Positions 51,732-62,400 of a stretch of DNA of 64,000 nucleotides are shown here, one piece after another. Each line of letters begins with the position of its first letter. The stretch's first letter is position 1. Origin of the DNA: JAPLJC01 sp963697965 (GTDB taxonomy: Bacteria > Desulfobacterota > Desulfobaccia > Desulfobaccales > 0-14-0-80-60-11); contig OY969108.1 of the NCBI GenBank assembly GCA_963697965.1, positions 3,224,001 through 3,288,000 on the forward strand, given 5' to 3'. The notes under the pieces are model-generated. The model was not told the origin of the DNA and made no database searches. It saw only the letters and a list, made by a program, of their open reading frames with translations. A program made the translations under genes and the position numbers.

Positions 51732-52460
51732 CTAAGGTTCCACCAGGAAGACCGCCTGGACGCTAGCCTTGATCTCTTCTGCCCCCACCTCGATGGGAGT
51801 GACGGGGGCGGCGGCGGCCAGCCGCATGGTCCTCTCCGGACCCCCCAGAGGCAGGATACGGATGCCGGTGGAGATCTTCTCCACCCCTTTGATTTTAAGG
51901 CCCTGCGACTGGGCCAGGGCCTCGGCCAGACGCCGGGCTCGCTCCAGGGCTGCCACCGCGGCCTGCCGCTGCAGTTCCTCGGCGTGGGCATATCCCCAAA
52001 ATGGCCCGTTAATCGCGGCAGCGCCGTTTTTCAGGGCCAGATCGATGACCGCCCCCAGGCGGGCCGTGCCCTGGAGCTTCACCTGCAGGCGGTGCACCGC
52101 CTGGTAGCCCTTGATTTCCAACGGACCGTTTTTGACCTGGGGGGCGTAAATCGGCGAGAGGTGGTAACCCAATGTCTTTACCTGGTCGCCGGGGCCCAGG
52201 GCCTGCTTCAGGGCAGCCAGCAGGGCCTCGGCCCGGCGGCTGTTTTCCTGGGCGGCGGCCTCCGCCTGGGGGGCCCGGGTCTCCACTTCCACAGTCAACA
52301 TGGCCAGGTCCGGAACCGCGGCAACCTCGCCCTCGGCCTCCACCGCAATGGTGGGACCGGCATCGGCCGCTGCCGCGGTTTGCCCGGTGGCCGCCAGACA
52401 ACCCGCCAACAGCAGCAGCCACCAAACGCTCTTAGGTCTCTTAGGTAGAGTACCGCTCAT
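51732..52460 (-). CDS. SIMPL (DUF541) periplasmic protein
   Basis: 242 residues. The N-terminus has a signal peptide (SVWWLLLLAGCLAATGQTAA); LAGC could be a lipobox, but Ala-rich residues follow. PTIAVEAEGEVAAVPDLAML, GYQAVHRLQVKL, YAHAEELQRQAAVAALERAR and the end IKASVQAVFLVEP are the SIMPL pattern of alternating beta strands and a helix. Some members are outer-membrane or envelope-stress proteins; the exact role is unknown. GAGAGG precedes ATG 52460. It is divergent from ftsH. Confidence 0.9.
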   Translation of the reverse strand: MSGTLPKRPKSVWWLLLLAGCLAATGQTAAAADAGPTIAVEAEGEVAAVPDLAMLTVEVETRAPQAEAAAQENSRRAEALLAALKQALGPGDQVKTLGYHLSPIYAPQVKNGPLEIKGYQAVHRLQVKLQGTARLGAVIDLALKNGAAAINGPFWGYAHAEELQRQAAVAALERARRLAEALAQSQGLKIKGVEKISTGIRILPLGGPERTMRLAAAAPVTPIEVGAEEIKASVQAVFLVEP

Positions 52461-52576
52461 TTTTCCTCTCCCCGGCGGCGAAGCCCGCCTCCATCAATGT
52501 TGCCAATAAACGCGCAGTCATTATATTATATTAATCATGTGGAGAAATTTGGCAAATCCGCCCTCCAGAGGTATTC

Positions 52577-54475
52577 ATGGCCGATGAACCCCAAGCCAGC
52601 GCTCCGGCCCGCTATCTCATCTGGTACTTGCTGGCCGTCATCCTGATTTTGCTGGTTTTTCAAATTTATAGCGGCGTCAAACCGACCACGGAGATCAGCT
52701 ACAGCGAATTTCGCCATTTGCTGGAAACCAAGGGAGTCAACGACCTGACCCTCTTTCCCGCGAGCATCACCGGCAAGCTCCTGCCGGCCGGCGTCGGGCA
52801 ATTGGCCAAGGAGCGCAAAGAGCCGGACCTGCCTCAAAAGCTGGCTAAGTTGTCTGACAACAAGGAACCCGACTTCAACGTGAACCGGGTGGAGGATAAG
52901 GACCTGGTGGGGATTCTGGAAAAGCAAGGGATCAAGTATAGCGCCGCCCCGGACAGGACCATGCTCAACAACCTCCTCTCCTGGGGACTGCCGATTTTGC
53001 TGCTGGTAGGCATCTGGATCTATTTCTTCCGCAAGGTCGGCGCCGGCGCCGGCGGCCTGATGGCGGTGGGCAAAAGCCGGGCCAAGATTTACGCCCAGGA
53101 TGAGACCAAGGTCACCTTCCAGGATGTGGCCGGGGTGGATGAAGCCATTGAGGAACTCAAAGAGATCATCGAATTCCTGAAAAATCCCGCCAAGTTTCAG
53201 TTGCTGGGGGGCAAGCTCCCCAAAGGGGTGCTGCTGGTGGGACCGCCGGGAACCGGCAAGACCCTGCTGGCCCGGGCCGTAGCCGGAGAGGCCGGGGTGC
53301 CTTTTTTGAGCCTCACCGGCTCCGACTTCGTGGAGATGTTCGTGGGGGTGGGGGCGGCCCGGGTGCGGGACCTGTTCGCCACCGCCCAGGAGAAGGCCCC
53401 CTGCATCATCTTCATCGATGAACTGGACGCAGTGGGCAAGGCCCGGGGGGTAAGCCCCATGGCCGGCCCCGAAGAGCGGGAAAACACCCTGAACCAGCTC
53501 CTCTCGGAAATGGACGGCTTCGACACCCGCAAAGGGGTGATCATCATGGCGGCCACCAACCGCCCGGAGATCCTGGACCCGGCCCTGATCCGCCCGGGAC
53601 GCTTCGACCGGCACATCCTGGTGGACCGGCCCTCCCTCATGGGCCGGGAAGAAATCATGCGGATTCATTCCCGGCAGATCAAGCTCTCCCCCACCGTCGA
53701 TCTCAAGATGCTGGCGGCCCGCACTCCCGGGATGGTGGGCTCGGATTTGGCCAACATCGTCAATGAAGCAGCCCTGCTGGCGGCCCGCAAAAATAAAGCG
53801 GCGGTGGAGATGGACGATTTCGAGGAGGCCATCGACCGGGTGGTGGCCGGCCTGGAAAAACGCAACCGGGTCATGAACCCCCGGGAAAAGGAGATCGTCG
53901 CCTACCATGAAAGCGGCCACGCCCTGGTGGCCGAGGCCCTGCCCACCACCGACAAGGTGCACCGGGTCTCCATCATCCCCCGGGGCATCGGCGCCCTGGG
54001 CTATACCATGCAGTTGCCCACCGAGGACCGCTATCTGATGACCAAGACCGAACTGGAAGACCGCATGGCGGTGATGCTGGGAGGCCGGGCTGCTGAGGAA
54101 CTGGTCTTTCAGGAGATTTCCACCGGGGCCCAAAACGATCTCTACCGGGCCACGGACATTGCCCGTTCCATGGTGCGGGAGTATGGCATGAGCGAGAAGT
54201 TGGGCCCCATCACCTTCGAGCGGGAGCGGCGGCCCCTGTTCCTGGAAGGCATCATGCCCACACCCAGCAAGGATTATAGCGAGGCCACGGCCCAGGAGAT
54301 CGACCAGGAGGTGGCGGACTTGGTGAACCGGGCCCACCAGCGGGCCAGGGAGGTCCTGGAGACACGGCGGCCCACCCTGGAAAAGGTGGGCAAGATTCTC
54401 CTGGAAAAAGAGGTTCTGGAGGGCCAGGAACTGCGGCAGATCTTTAATGCCACTACGCCGCCGCAACCTCAATAA
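52577..54475 (+). CDS. ftsH: ATP-dependent zinc metalloprotease FtsH
   Basis: 632 residues. Two transmembrane helices (RYLIWYLLAVILILLVFQIY and NNLLSWGLPILLLVGIWIYF) flank a periplasmic domain. The AAA+ module has Walker A GPPGTGKTLLARAVAGE, Walker B CIIFIDELDAVG and the second region of homology ATNRPEILDPALIRPGRFDR. The zinc protease motif is HESGH in YHESGHALVAEAL, with the distal Asp in TDIARSMV. It degrades membrane and regulatory proteins, including LpxC in many bacteria. GAGG lies seven bases before the ATG. Confidence 0.98.
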   Translation: MADEPQASAPARYLIWYLLAVILILLVFQIYSGVKPTTEISYSEFRHLLETKGVNDLTLFPASITGKLLPAGVGQLAKERKEPDLPQKLAKLSDNKEPDFNVNRVEDKDLVGILEKQGIKYSAAPDRTMLNNLLSWGLPILLLVGIWIYFFRKVGAGAGGLMAVGKSRAKIYAQDETKVTFQDVAGVDEAIEELKEIIEFLKNPAKFQLLGGKLPKGVLLVGPPGTGKTLLARAVAGEAGVPFLSLTGSDFVEMFVGVGAARVRDLFATAQEKAPCIIFIDELDAVGKARGVSPMAGPEERENTLNQLLSEMDGFDTRKGVIIMAATNRPEILDPALIRPGRFDRHILVDRPSLMGREEIMRIHSRQIKLSPTVDLKMLAARTPGMVGSDLANIVNEAALLAARKNKAAVEMDDFEEAIDRVVAGLEKRNRVMNPREKEIVAYHESGHALVAEALPTTDKVHRVSIIPRGIGALGYTMQLPTEDRYLMTKTELEDRMAVMLGGRAAEELVFQEISTGAQNDLYRATDIARSMVREYGMSEKLGPITFERERRPLFLEGIMPTPSKDYSEATAQEIDQEVADLVNRAHQRAREVLETRRPTLEKVGKILLEKEVLEGQELRQIFNATTPPQPQ

Positions 54476-54892
54476 AAAATTCGCACCGGCTCTGATGCGG
54501 CTGGGCCTTAGCCCGGCAGTGTCCGGCAGAGATATTGGACAAGGATTGGCGAATGAAAAATGAAAAATGTAGCCGCAAGCCTTAAGCAGAGAAGACGGGG
54601 GCAGCCCGGAAGCGCCAAAACTCCCTCTCCCCTGTGAGGGGAGAGGGATGGGGAAGGGGTGGCTGACTGATTACTCCCCCTCACCCTGCCCTCTCCCCCG
54701 ATGGGGGAGAGGGGAAAAAGCAAGAGAACTCCATTAAGTTAATCAAAGAAGATTTGGAAGCCTAGATTTCAACGGCAGATTAGGCCTGGGACCCGCTGAT
54801 TATCAGGGCTCCTAGTCCAGCCATCATTTTGCCGGCCTTGGGGTTGGCCGCTCTCTGCTCAACGTTCATAAGATGCCTGGCGGTTTGCAATT
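54476..54892. other. spacer with a CCCTCTCCCC inverted-repeat element
   Basis: 417 bases without a gene. At 54,620-54,722 lie two linked palindromes of the CTCCCTCTCCCC/GGGGAGAGGG and CCCTCTCCCCC/GGGGGAGAGGG type, a dispersed non-coding repeat that is related to 5,770-5,826. Confidence 0.65.
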
Positions 54893-57604
54893 ATGCCCTT
54901 CTTCCCCTCTGCCGCAGCCTTACAAGATCACCTCCTGGCCGAGGCCGGCCCCGGGACCCTCGTGCTGCTGCCGCACCAGCGGCTGGCCCAGCAGTTGTGG
55001 CAGCGGCAACGCCAGGCCCGCCTCGAGTCCGGCGCCGCGGCCTGGGAACCTTTGCCCCTGAAGACCTTCCAGGGCTGGTTGCAAGACCTCTTCCAGGCCG
55101 TCTGGCCGGAGGTGGCGCTGGCTCCCGATTTGCGGCGCCTGTCCCTGTGGCTTAAGGCCGTTGAAGCGGCGCCGGGCTTGGAGGGCACCGCCGCCGACCT
55201 CTCCTGGGCCCAGGCCCTGGATGAGGCCTACAATCTTCTGGTCCGCCACGCCCTGGCAGGAAGGGGCGCCCGCCCTGGCAGGCCCTTGCCCCCGGCTGGC
55301 GCCGGGGATGATTCCCCTCTGTTCGCCTGGCGCAACCGGGTTATCCGGATCTTCAGCCAGCTCCTGGCGGAGGGCGGCTGGTTGGCGCCGGCAGAGCTGC
55401 CGGCCTTCCTCGTGGCCAGGTTGCAGGAAGGAAAGATCACCCTGCCCGAGCGGATCATGGTGGTGGGCCTGGAGAACCCGGCCCCGGCGGAGGACGCCTT
55501 CCTGACCGCCGTGGCCCGGCGCACCCTTGTTACGCACCACCTGGTGCGGGGCCATCCCCAGGCGGTGCAACAGGCGGTGCTCCTCCCCGACCGGAGCCAG
55601 GAGCTGGCCTGGGTGGGCGCCCGCTTGGCGGAGCTGGCCTCCCCAGAAGGCCTCCCCTGGCACCGGCTGGCGGTGACCTCTCCGGACCTGGACCAGTATC
55701 TCCCCCAGTTGTCGCGGCTCTTCTCCGAGTTGCTGGGGCCGGCGCAGACCGCCGCCGGCTTTGCCTACAACTTCTCCCAGGGGCCGCTTCTTTCGGCAAC
55801 CCCCCTCTTTCTGGCTGCCACCCTGCCTTTGCGGTTCGTCTCCGCCGGGGAAGCCCGGGAAGACCTGGTGTCCCTCCTGCTGTCCCCCTTTTACCGCGAA
55901 CTTCGCCGCCACCGGGACCAGACCGCATCCTGGGACCGCGTCTTCCGGGAACGCCGGCTGGACCGGGGCTGGTTTCATTTTAAGGCGGCCATCCCCGATT
56001 CTGATGAAGGGGCGCTGGTGCTGTCCCGGCTGGACCGCCTCTGGGCCACCCTCAAGGCCCCCGGTGACGGCCAGGAGTGGCGCCGGCGCCTGAAGCAGGT
56101 CTGGCAAGAGCTGGGATTTACCCCCGGGGTTGAGGACGAGGCGGCCCAGTGGAGCCGCCTCCATTCCCTGCTGCAGGAGGCGGCCGCCAGCGTGGCCTCC
56201 CAACGCCTTACGGCCGGGGAGTTCCTGGGCTGGCTGGAGCACGGGGCGAAACAGGCGAAGCTGGCTGGACCCGGAATTCAGGAGGCCGGCATCCAGGTCA
56301 TGGGCCTCCTGGAGATGCGGGGCCTGGAGTTTTCCCAGGTCTTTTGCCTGGGGATGAACTCCGGGGCCTTGCCGCCGCCGCCCCGCCCCCTGCCCCTGCT
56401 CACCGCCGCGGAAAGGGGCGTCGTCCTGGGTGGCACCTACCGCAGCCAGCACGATTTTTCCCGGGTGCTTTACGACAACCTGCTGGGCGCCGCTCCGCAC
56501 CTGATCCTTACCCGGCCCGGAGTGGTCGCAGACGAGGAGCGGCCCGGCAGCCCACTGTACCTGGGGGACTGGGAATCGCAAAAGATGCCGGTATTGAGCC
56601 TTCCTGATCCGGCCTGGCTGCGGAGTCCGGCCATCCGGGCGGCCTTTGACAGCCGCGGAGCTTCCTTTGCCGGCTATGACGACGGCCCGCTCTCCGTCAA
56701 CCTGCCCGACCGGCTCTCCGTGGGAAAGGCCGCCGCGGCCCTGAGCTGTCCCTGCCGCTTTCTGCTGGAGGGCATCCTGAGGCTGAAGGAACTGCCGGAG
56801 ATTGAAACGGGCCTGCCTCCCCGGGAGCGAGGCGACCGGCTCCACCAGGTCCTGGCCCGATTCGTCAAGGAATTTAAGGAAATTCTCAAGGAGCATGATT
56901 GGGACCACGACCAGGCCCAGAAGGTATTGGACACCGCGGCGCACCGGGTGCTGGGGGACCTTTTGCAAGACCCCCACTGGCAGGCGGAGCTGGAGCGCTG
57001 GCTGGGCGCAGAGGAAGGCAAAACCGGCCTGCTCCGGGAATGGCTCCTCCTGGAACGGGAGCGCTACCAGCAGGGTTGGCGCTGGCGGCTCACGGAAGAG
57101 GGTTTCAGCGGGCTCCGGGAGGAGGGCTGGCCCTTTGCCCTGACCGGCCGCCTGGACCGCCTGGACTACCACCCGGAGACCCAGGAGGCCGTTATCTGGG
57201 ACTATAAGAGCGGTAAGCTCCCCAATGCCAAAGAGGTGTTCGATGAGCTGCTGGAATTCCAGTTACCCTGCTACCTGCTGGCGGTGGAGCGCGGCCTGAT
57301 CGAGACTCCCCCGGAGCGCCGGGGACTCCGGGCCGGGTTCATCGGGCTCAAAAGTCTTCGGAGGAACCACCTGAAACATGAGGATTTTCAGGGCCGGGCC
57401 GGCGACTGGCCCCGGGTGGCGGCGGCCCTGGCGGCCAGCTTGCAGGACCTGGGGAAGCGCCTGGCGGCCGGAGATTTCCGCCCCCAACCCACCCCGGCCC
57501 CCGCGGGCAAAGACTTGGGTGCCTGTAAGTTTTGCCCTTATGCCCTGCTCTGCGGTTATACCGGCGCCTCCGCCCCAGCGGAGGAGGAGGAGTTGGAAGA
57601 ATAA
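54893..57604 (+). CDS. AddB-like PD-(D/E)xK nuclease-helicase subunit
   Basis: 903 residues. The N-terminal part (PGTLVLLPHQRLAQQLWQRQ) resembles an inactivated helicase as in AddB. The C-terminal nuclease shows LTGRLDRLDYHPETQEAVIW, then DYKSG, giving the catalytic Asp and DxK, and QLPCYLLAVERG. A Cys quartet of AddB type is present: CPCRFLLEGIL and CKFCPYALLCGY, which would hold a [4Fe-4S] cluster. With AddA it would process double-strand breaks. It is separated from addA by a two-gene insertion. Confidence 0.88.
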   Translation: MPFFPSAAALQDHLLAEAGPGTLVLLPHQRLAQQLWQRQRQARLESGAAAWEPLPLKTFQGWLQDLFQAVWPEVALAPDLRRLSLWLKAVEAAPGLEGTAADLSWAQALDEAYNLLVRHALAGRGARPGRPLPPAGAGDDSPLFAWRNRVIRIFSQLLAEGGWLAPAELPAFLVARLQEGKITLPERIMVVGLENPAPAEDAFLTAVARRTLVTHHLVRGHPQAVQQAVLLPDRSQELAWVGARLAELASPEGLPWHRLAVTSPDLDQYLPQLSRLFSELLGPAQTAAGFAYNFSQGPLLSATPLFLAATLPLRFVSAGEAREDLVSLLLSPFYRELRRHRDQTASWDRVFRERRLDRGWFHFKAAIPDSDEGALVLSRLDRLWATLKAPGDGQEWRRRLKQVWQELGFTPGVEDEAAQWSRLHSLLQEAAASVASQRLTAGEFLGWLEHGAKQAKLAGPGIQEAGIQVMGLLEMRGLEFSQVFCLGMNSGALPPPPRPLPLLTAAERGVVLGGTYRSQHDFSRVLYDNLLGAAPHLILTRPGVVADEERPGSPLYLGDWESQKMPVLSLPDPAWLRSPAIRAAFDSRGASFAGYDDGPLSVNLPDRLSVGKAAAALSCPCRFLLEGILRLKELPEIETGLPPRERGDRLHQVLARFVKEFKEILKEHDWDHDQAQKVLDTAAHRVLGDLLQDPHWQAELERWLGAEEGKTGLLREWLLLERERYQQGWRWRLTEEGFSGLREEGWPFALTGRLDRLDYHPETQEAVIWDYKSGKLPNAKEVFDELLEFQLPCYLLAVERGLIETPPERRGLRAGFIGLKSLRRNHLKHEDFQGRAGDWPRVAAALAASLQDLGKRLAAGDFRPQPTPAPAGKDLGACKFCPYALLCGYTGASAPAEEEELEE

Positions 57605-57605
57605 A

Positions 57606-57629
57606 CCCCCCTTTTTTTCAAAAGGGGGG
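57606..57629. repeat. CCCCCCTTTT/AAAAGGGGGG palindrome
   Basis: 10-bp arms around a TTTC loop immediately after addB. It has no adjoining T-run, and it resembles one arm of the MITE-like block at 19,001-19,090. It marks the left edge of the AT-rich cassette. Confidence 0.6.
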
Positions 57630-57710
57630 ATAAGAGAAAACTAGTCAACAATTCAGATATAGTTTTTTTAAGCATAATGTTTCCATTATGCCGCAACAAA
57701 ACTGAGGTAT

Positions 57711-58988
57711 ATGATGTTAGATGGGCTTTTTACCAACACGAGTTCTCGTAAGGACTTCATTCAGAACGCGCTGGCCTATTACTCCGATAAGAGTAAGGCA
57801 ATTAATATTGCTGTAGCTTTTATTACAGAGATTGAAACAATTAAGCTTTTTAGCCAGAAAGACTGCCGTGTCCGCGTAGTTTTTAGACTGGGATACCCTA
57901 CTAGTCCCAAGGCGCTGAAAGAACTACTTGAAATACGGAATGTTGAAGCACGATTCTTCTCTGATAGGTCATTCCATCCAAAGCTATATATATTTGGTTC
58001 ATCAGATGCACTTATCGGATCAGCAAATTTGACCAATTCAGCCATACTTACTAATCAGGAAATAATGGTCCATCTAGGCTCTGAAGATGAGCGTTTTACA
58101 GAATTGGCGGCATTATTTTCGCAATACTGGGTAGAGGCAAAAGTCTTAACGATGAGCATTGTTGATAAATATTCTAGAATATACTTTGATTACAGGTCAT
58201 TATATTCGGAAACATTGAAATTGGAAAATGAAGTTCAGGATAAAATAGGTAAAGTCGTTTTCCACAATATAGGGCGCGACAAAGTAAAAGAGTCAAAAGA
58301 GAATTTATACTTAGAAGATTACCAAAAAACTTATCAGGAATGTGTGGGTTCATTTAACGTTATTCGCAAAGTTTATGAGTCAGTTGGGGCAAGAAAGGTA
58401 CCTGAATCCAAAATACCCCTACGGTTAGAGATAGATTCGTTTATCAGTTTTGTAAGGGAAGAACATGCTGTCACTGATACCTGGATGACAACTTCACTGG
58501 ATTCCGGCGAATCTCAGAAACAGAAAATTCAGGAACTGGTAAATGAATGGCATAGAACTTCCTGGCCATATTTTGAAGAGACTATCGTTAATATAAATTA
58601 TCCTCGATTATTGAATGTATTCTCTTCAAAAGGTTTGATTGTGAAAGCAACGGATGATGAATTATTTGATGCCCTATGTGTTGTCCATTCCTTTCACGAT
58701 CGAAGAAGGTTTTATTTAGGCGGGCTGGAAACGCTTAAACGTGAATTCATTGGTCAAAATGATCCAGTAAAAATTAGAGAGAGCTTAGTTTATTTGATAT
58801 TTGGAAAAGATGATATACTGAAAAGAATGGCGAATCTGTTATTTGCCCCTAATTATAAACTGAATCTTTTTGGTCAGTCGAACGTTCAAGAGCTTATCGG
58901 ATGGTGTAACACAGAGGAGCTACCAGTAATAAATGGCCGCACTACAAAAGTGTTACGCTATTTCGGTTTTGATGTTCGGCAGCTTTGA
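57711..58988 (+). CDS. phospholipase D-like nuclease domain protein
   Basis: 425 residues. FHPKLYIFGSSDALIGSANL at residues 86-105 is a single HxK...D...GSxN motif, so the active site would be completed by dimerisation as in BfiI-type nucleases. INIAVAFITEIETI and RVRVVFRLGYPTSPKALKEL precede it. The C-terminal 250 residues have no recognisable domain. ATG 57711 follows GAGGTAT. The gene is AT-rich, unlike addB and addA. Its stop overlaps or closely precedes an HNH-like gene, so they form an operon. It is probably a restriction-like or defence nuclease, but this is inference. Confidence 0.75.
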   Translation: MMLDGLFTNTSSRKDFIQNALAYYSDKSKAINIAVAFITEIETIKLFSQKDCRVRVVFRLGYPTSPKALKELLEIRNVEARFFSDRSFHPKLYIFGSSDALIGSANLTNSAILTNQEIMVHLGSEDERFTELAALFSQYWVEAKVLTMSIVDKYSRIYFDYRSLYSETLKLENEVQDKIGKVVFHNIGRDKVKESKENLYLEDYQKTYQECVGSFNVIRKVYESVGARKVPESKIPLRLEIDSFISFVREEHAVTDTWMTTSLDSGESQKQKIQELVNEWHRTSWPYFEETIVNINYPRLLNVFSSKGLIVKATDDELFDALCVVHSFHDRRRFYLGGLETLKREFIGQNDPVKIRESLVYLIFGKDDILKRMANLLFAPNYKLNLFGQSNVQELIGWCNTEELPVINGRTTKVLRYFGFDVRQL

Positions 58989-58999
58989 GGGTAACGATA

Positions 59000-59410
59000 T
59001 TGAAAGAAGATAAATACGAACTTACGCCAGATCAAGTAAATTGGGCAAGAAAGCGCAAGCACGGCTTGAGCCCGTCCAGACTGAAGGAACTCATTATGAG
59101 TCAAAGTGGACAGTGCGCTCTTTCTGGAGCAAGGATGATTTTCGACAGGGAACATGGAAATCCAAATATTAACACCAAAGGGTGCCACCCTCTTTATGCG
59201 GCAATTGATCATATTTCCCCAACTAATGATTCATTCGGTCATCAAATCGTCTGCTACGACTTAAACGACCTCAAGGGTCATCTCCCCTTCAAGATATTCA
59301 AAGAACTCCAGCTCACCGCGGCCTGGAGAAAATTCATGAACGAGTGGCGCTTGCTTTCGGAAAAAGATCCTATGGACATTGACGCTTTTAAAAAAATATT
59401 GAGAGATTGA
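59000..59410 (+). CDS. HNH-like endonuclease domain protein
   Basis: 136 residues from TTG at 59000, with GAGGGT seven bases upstream; a TTG at 58985 overlaps the upstream stop. GQCALSGARMIFD gives a Cys and a treble-clef-like turn, and AAIDHISPTNDSFGHQIVCYD followed by DLNDLKGHLPF matches the DH...N...N..K layout of HNH nucleases of the HNH_3 or NUMOD type. Only one of the expected zinc cysteine pairs is present, so the domain may be metal-poor. It pairs with the PLD-like protein. Confidence 0.6.
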   Translation: MKEDKYELTPDQVNWARKRKHGLSPSRLKELIMSQSGQCALSGARMIFDREHGNPNINTKGCHPLYAAIDHISPTNDSFGHQIVCYDLNDLKGHLPFKIFKELQLTAAWRKFMNEWRLLSEKDPMDIDAFKKILRD

Positions 59411-59489
59411 AGGTCGCCCAATAAATCGGTCCATGTACTAAAAATACTTGAGTTAATCGCTCATGTTTTAATTAAACCGAGAAGATTTA

Positions 59490-62400
59490 ATGATAAGTCT
59501 GCCCGCCGATCAGGCTGCCCGGGAGCAAGCCCTGGACCCCCGGGGGAGCTTCCATCTGGAAGCCCCGGCGGGTTCGGGCAAGACCTCGGTGCTGCTGGCC
59601 CGCTTCCTCACCCTGTTGGCCCGGGTGGAGGCCCCGGAGGAGTTGCTGGCCCTGACCTTCACCCGCAAGGCCGCGGGGGAGCTGCGCGCCCGGGTCATGG
59701 AGGCTCCTCTGGTCCAGGGGGAAGCCCCCTGGGACCCCCTGGGAAGAGCACCTGGTGGACCTGGCCCAACAAGTCCTGCAGCACTTCGGCAGCAAGCCGG
59801 ATGCCCTCCAGGAGTTGCTGACGCCCGAGCGCCTGCCGGTCATGACCTTTCACAGTTTTTGCGCCCAGTTACTGAGGCTGGCGCCCCAGGAGGCCGGAGT
59901 TTCCCTGGAGTTTCGGCTCCTGGAAGATGATGAAACCCGCCTGCTCAGGGAGGAGGCCCTGGAAGAGCTGCGCCGGAGCCTGGCGGCCAGGCCCGCCCGG
60001 GACCCGGTGCGCCAGGCCCTGGTACGGCGCCTGGTGCGCCTCAACAACGACTGGCCCCGCCTAGCCGGGGAACTCTTATCCCTGCTCTCCCGCCGGGACA
60101 GCCTGGAGGATTTCCTGGAGCTGGCCCGCCGCAGCAGCCAGCCGGAGGCCTACCGGCTCGTATTGGAACAGCGTTACCGGCTGCTGCTGGCGCCGCTCTT
60201 GCAAACCCTGGCGGATGGCCTCAGGGACGCAGCCCTGGGCCGGGAATGGCATGGCCTCTGGCGGGAATTGGGCGGAACTTTCAAGGGGGAGCCGCTCCCC
60301 CCGGAGATCCCTGGGACCGAGCCCGGGGACCTGCCGGCCTGGCAAGCCATCTGCGGCCTGCTCCTCACCCAGGGCGGCGAGCCCCGCAAACGGCTGAGCG
60401 AGAGCCTGGGGTTCCCTGCCGGTTTCCAAAAAAGCCATTGGCCGCAATTGTTCCAGGAACTGCCGCCTGCCTCGGCGCGACTCCTGTATCAATGCCGCCA
60501 ACTGCAACCCGCCGCCGCCCAGCCGGAGGAGGCCCAGGCCCTCCAGGATCTGGTAATTCTCCTGGGGGAGGCGTTGGCCGCCTACGAAGCTCTCTGCGCC
60601 CGCAGGCAGGCCCTCGATTTTATCGCCCTGGAGCAGGCTGCCCTGCGGTTGCTCGGCGACCAGGACGTCAGCGAGCTCCTGTTGCGCCTGGACCTCAAGC
60701 TGCGGCACCTGTTGGTGGATGAATTTCAAGACACCAGCCGCAACCAGATGAAGTTGCTGTGCCGGATCATGGCCGGCTGGCAGGCCGGGGAGGGCCGCAC
60801 CCTGACCGTGGTGGGGGACCCGAAACAGTCGATTTACGGCTTTCGAGACGCCAAACCCTGGATTTTCGCCGAATCCCGCCAGGGCATCTCCTGCGGGGAT
60901 TTCCGGTTTCCCCTGGAACCGCTCCAGCTCACCACCAACTTCCGGGCCAACCGGACCTTGATCCATTGGGCCAACACGGTTTTTAACGACGTCCTGGCCC
61001 AAGAAAAAGTATCCGGCTTGAGCTTCCACGCCGCCGCGGCCGCCCCCGGGGCCCCGGCAGGGGAGGCCCCGCGGCTGGCCCTCTTTGCCGGCAGCGGCGA
61101 CCTTCCCGCCCGGGAGGCGGAGGCTCGCTGGCTGGCCCGGCAGGTGGGAGAAGCCTGGTCCCAGCTAGCCGAAAATGAGAGCATCGGCATCCTGCTGTTC
61201 ACCCGCAACCACCTGCCGGTCTATCTCCAGGCCCTGGCCGCGGCCGGCCTGAATGTGCGGGTGAAAGAGGGGCTGAAACTGGCGAAGGACAGCCTGGTGG
61301 TGCAGCACCTTCACAATCTGGCCCGGGCCCTGACCCGGCCCCAGGACGACCTGGCCTGGGCCGCCCTGCTCCGGGGGCCCTGGGCCTCCCAACCCCTGGA
61401 GGTGCTGGCCCGGGTGGCCGGGACCGCGCCGGGGGAGTTGTGGCCGGAGAAGCTCTCGCGCTTCGCCGGGACCCCTGAATGCCCCGGGGATTTGGCAAAT
61501 CTTATCAAAAACCTGATGACGGCTTTGGACCGGGTGGGACGCCGGCCCCTGGCGGAAGTCGCCGGAGACTTTATGTCCGAGGTGGAGGCCTGGCCCGGCG
61601 TGGCCGCCTGGGAAGGCCCTTTGGGAGTGGCCTGCGCCCGGGCCTACCTGGAACTCCTGGCCCAGGCGGAGGCCGGCCTGCCCGAGGCCACCTTCACCCG
61701 GGCCGACTTCTCCCTGCCGGAGGCCTATCAGCCTCCCGATCCCAAGGCCCAGGACTCGCCGGTGGAGGTGCTGACGGTGCATGGCGCCAAGGGGTTGGAG
61801 TTCACCCGGGTATTTATTCCCTTCCTGGACTGGCAGCCGCTGCAACGGGAAGACAAACTGGCCCCCTTTCTGCTGGAAGAGATTGCCGGGAAGGGTGGCG
61901 GCGCTCGGGTCCAGGGCCTGGCCCTGGCCCGGCCTTACGCCCAGGAGCGCCAGGATTCCCTGTATCTGCTTCTAAAAGATGCGAAGGTGCGGCGCCTCCT
62001 GGAAGAGGCCCGGCGCGTCTTTTACGTGGCGGCGACCCGGGCCCGGGGGCGCCTCACCCTCAGCGCCGCCGTGAAGCTCAATAGCCGTGGTGAGCCAGCC
62101 ATCCCTCCGGAAAGCCCCCTGGCCTGGCTGCTGGATCATTACCGGGCCGCCCTGCCCCCGGCCGGGGCCGCGGCGACCTGGCCGCAGCCGGAACTCCAGG
62201 TGGAACTGCCGCCTGACCTCCCTCCCCCGTTCCCGGGGGAGCGGCTAACCACCCAGGCCGATAAACTGCCCCCCGCCCTGAGCTTAACCCCCGAAACCCC
62301 GCAATATCGGATAATCCACCCCTCCCGGCTGGCTGAGGCTGGACCGGACGAACCCCCAGCCCCGGCGGCGGACGGAGAAGATCCGGAAATCCCCCGCCTC

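Noticed and set aside
52535..54472. 645-codon minus-strand frame opposite ftsH
   Set aside because: Antisense shadow of an unmistakable FtsH; composition is atypical and no motif is present.
54920..57172. 750-codon minus-strand frame opposite the addB-like gene
   Set aside because: Mirror of GC-rich codons; no ribosome site or recognisable domain.
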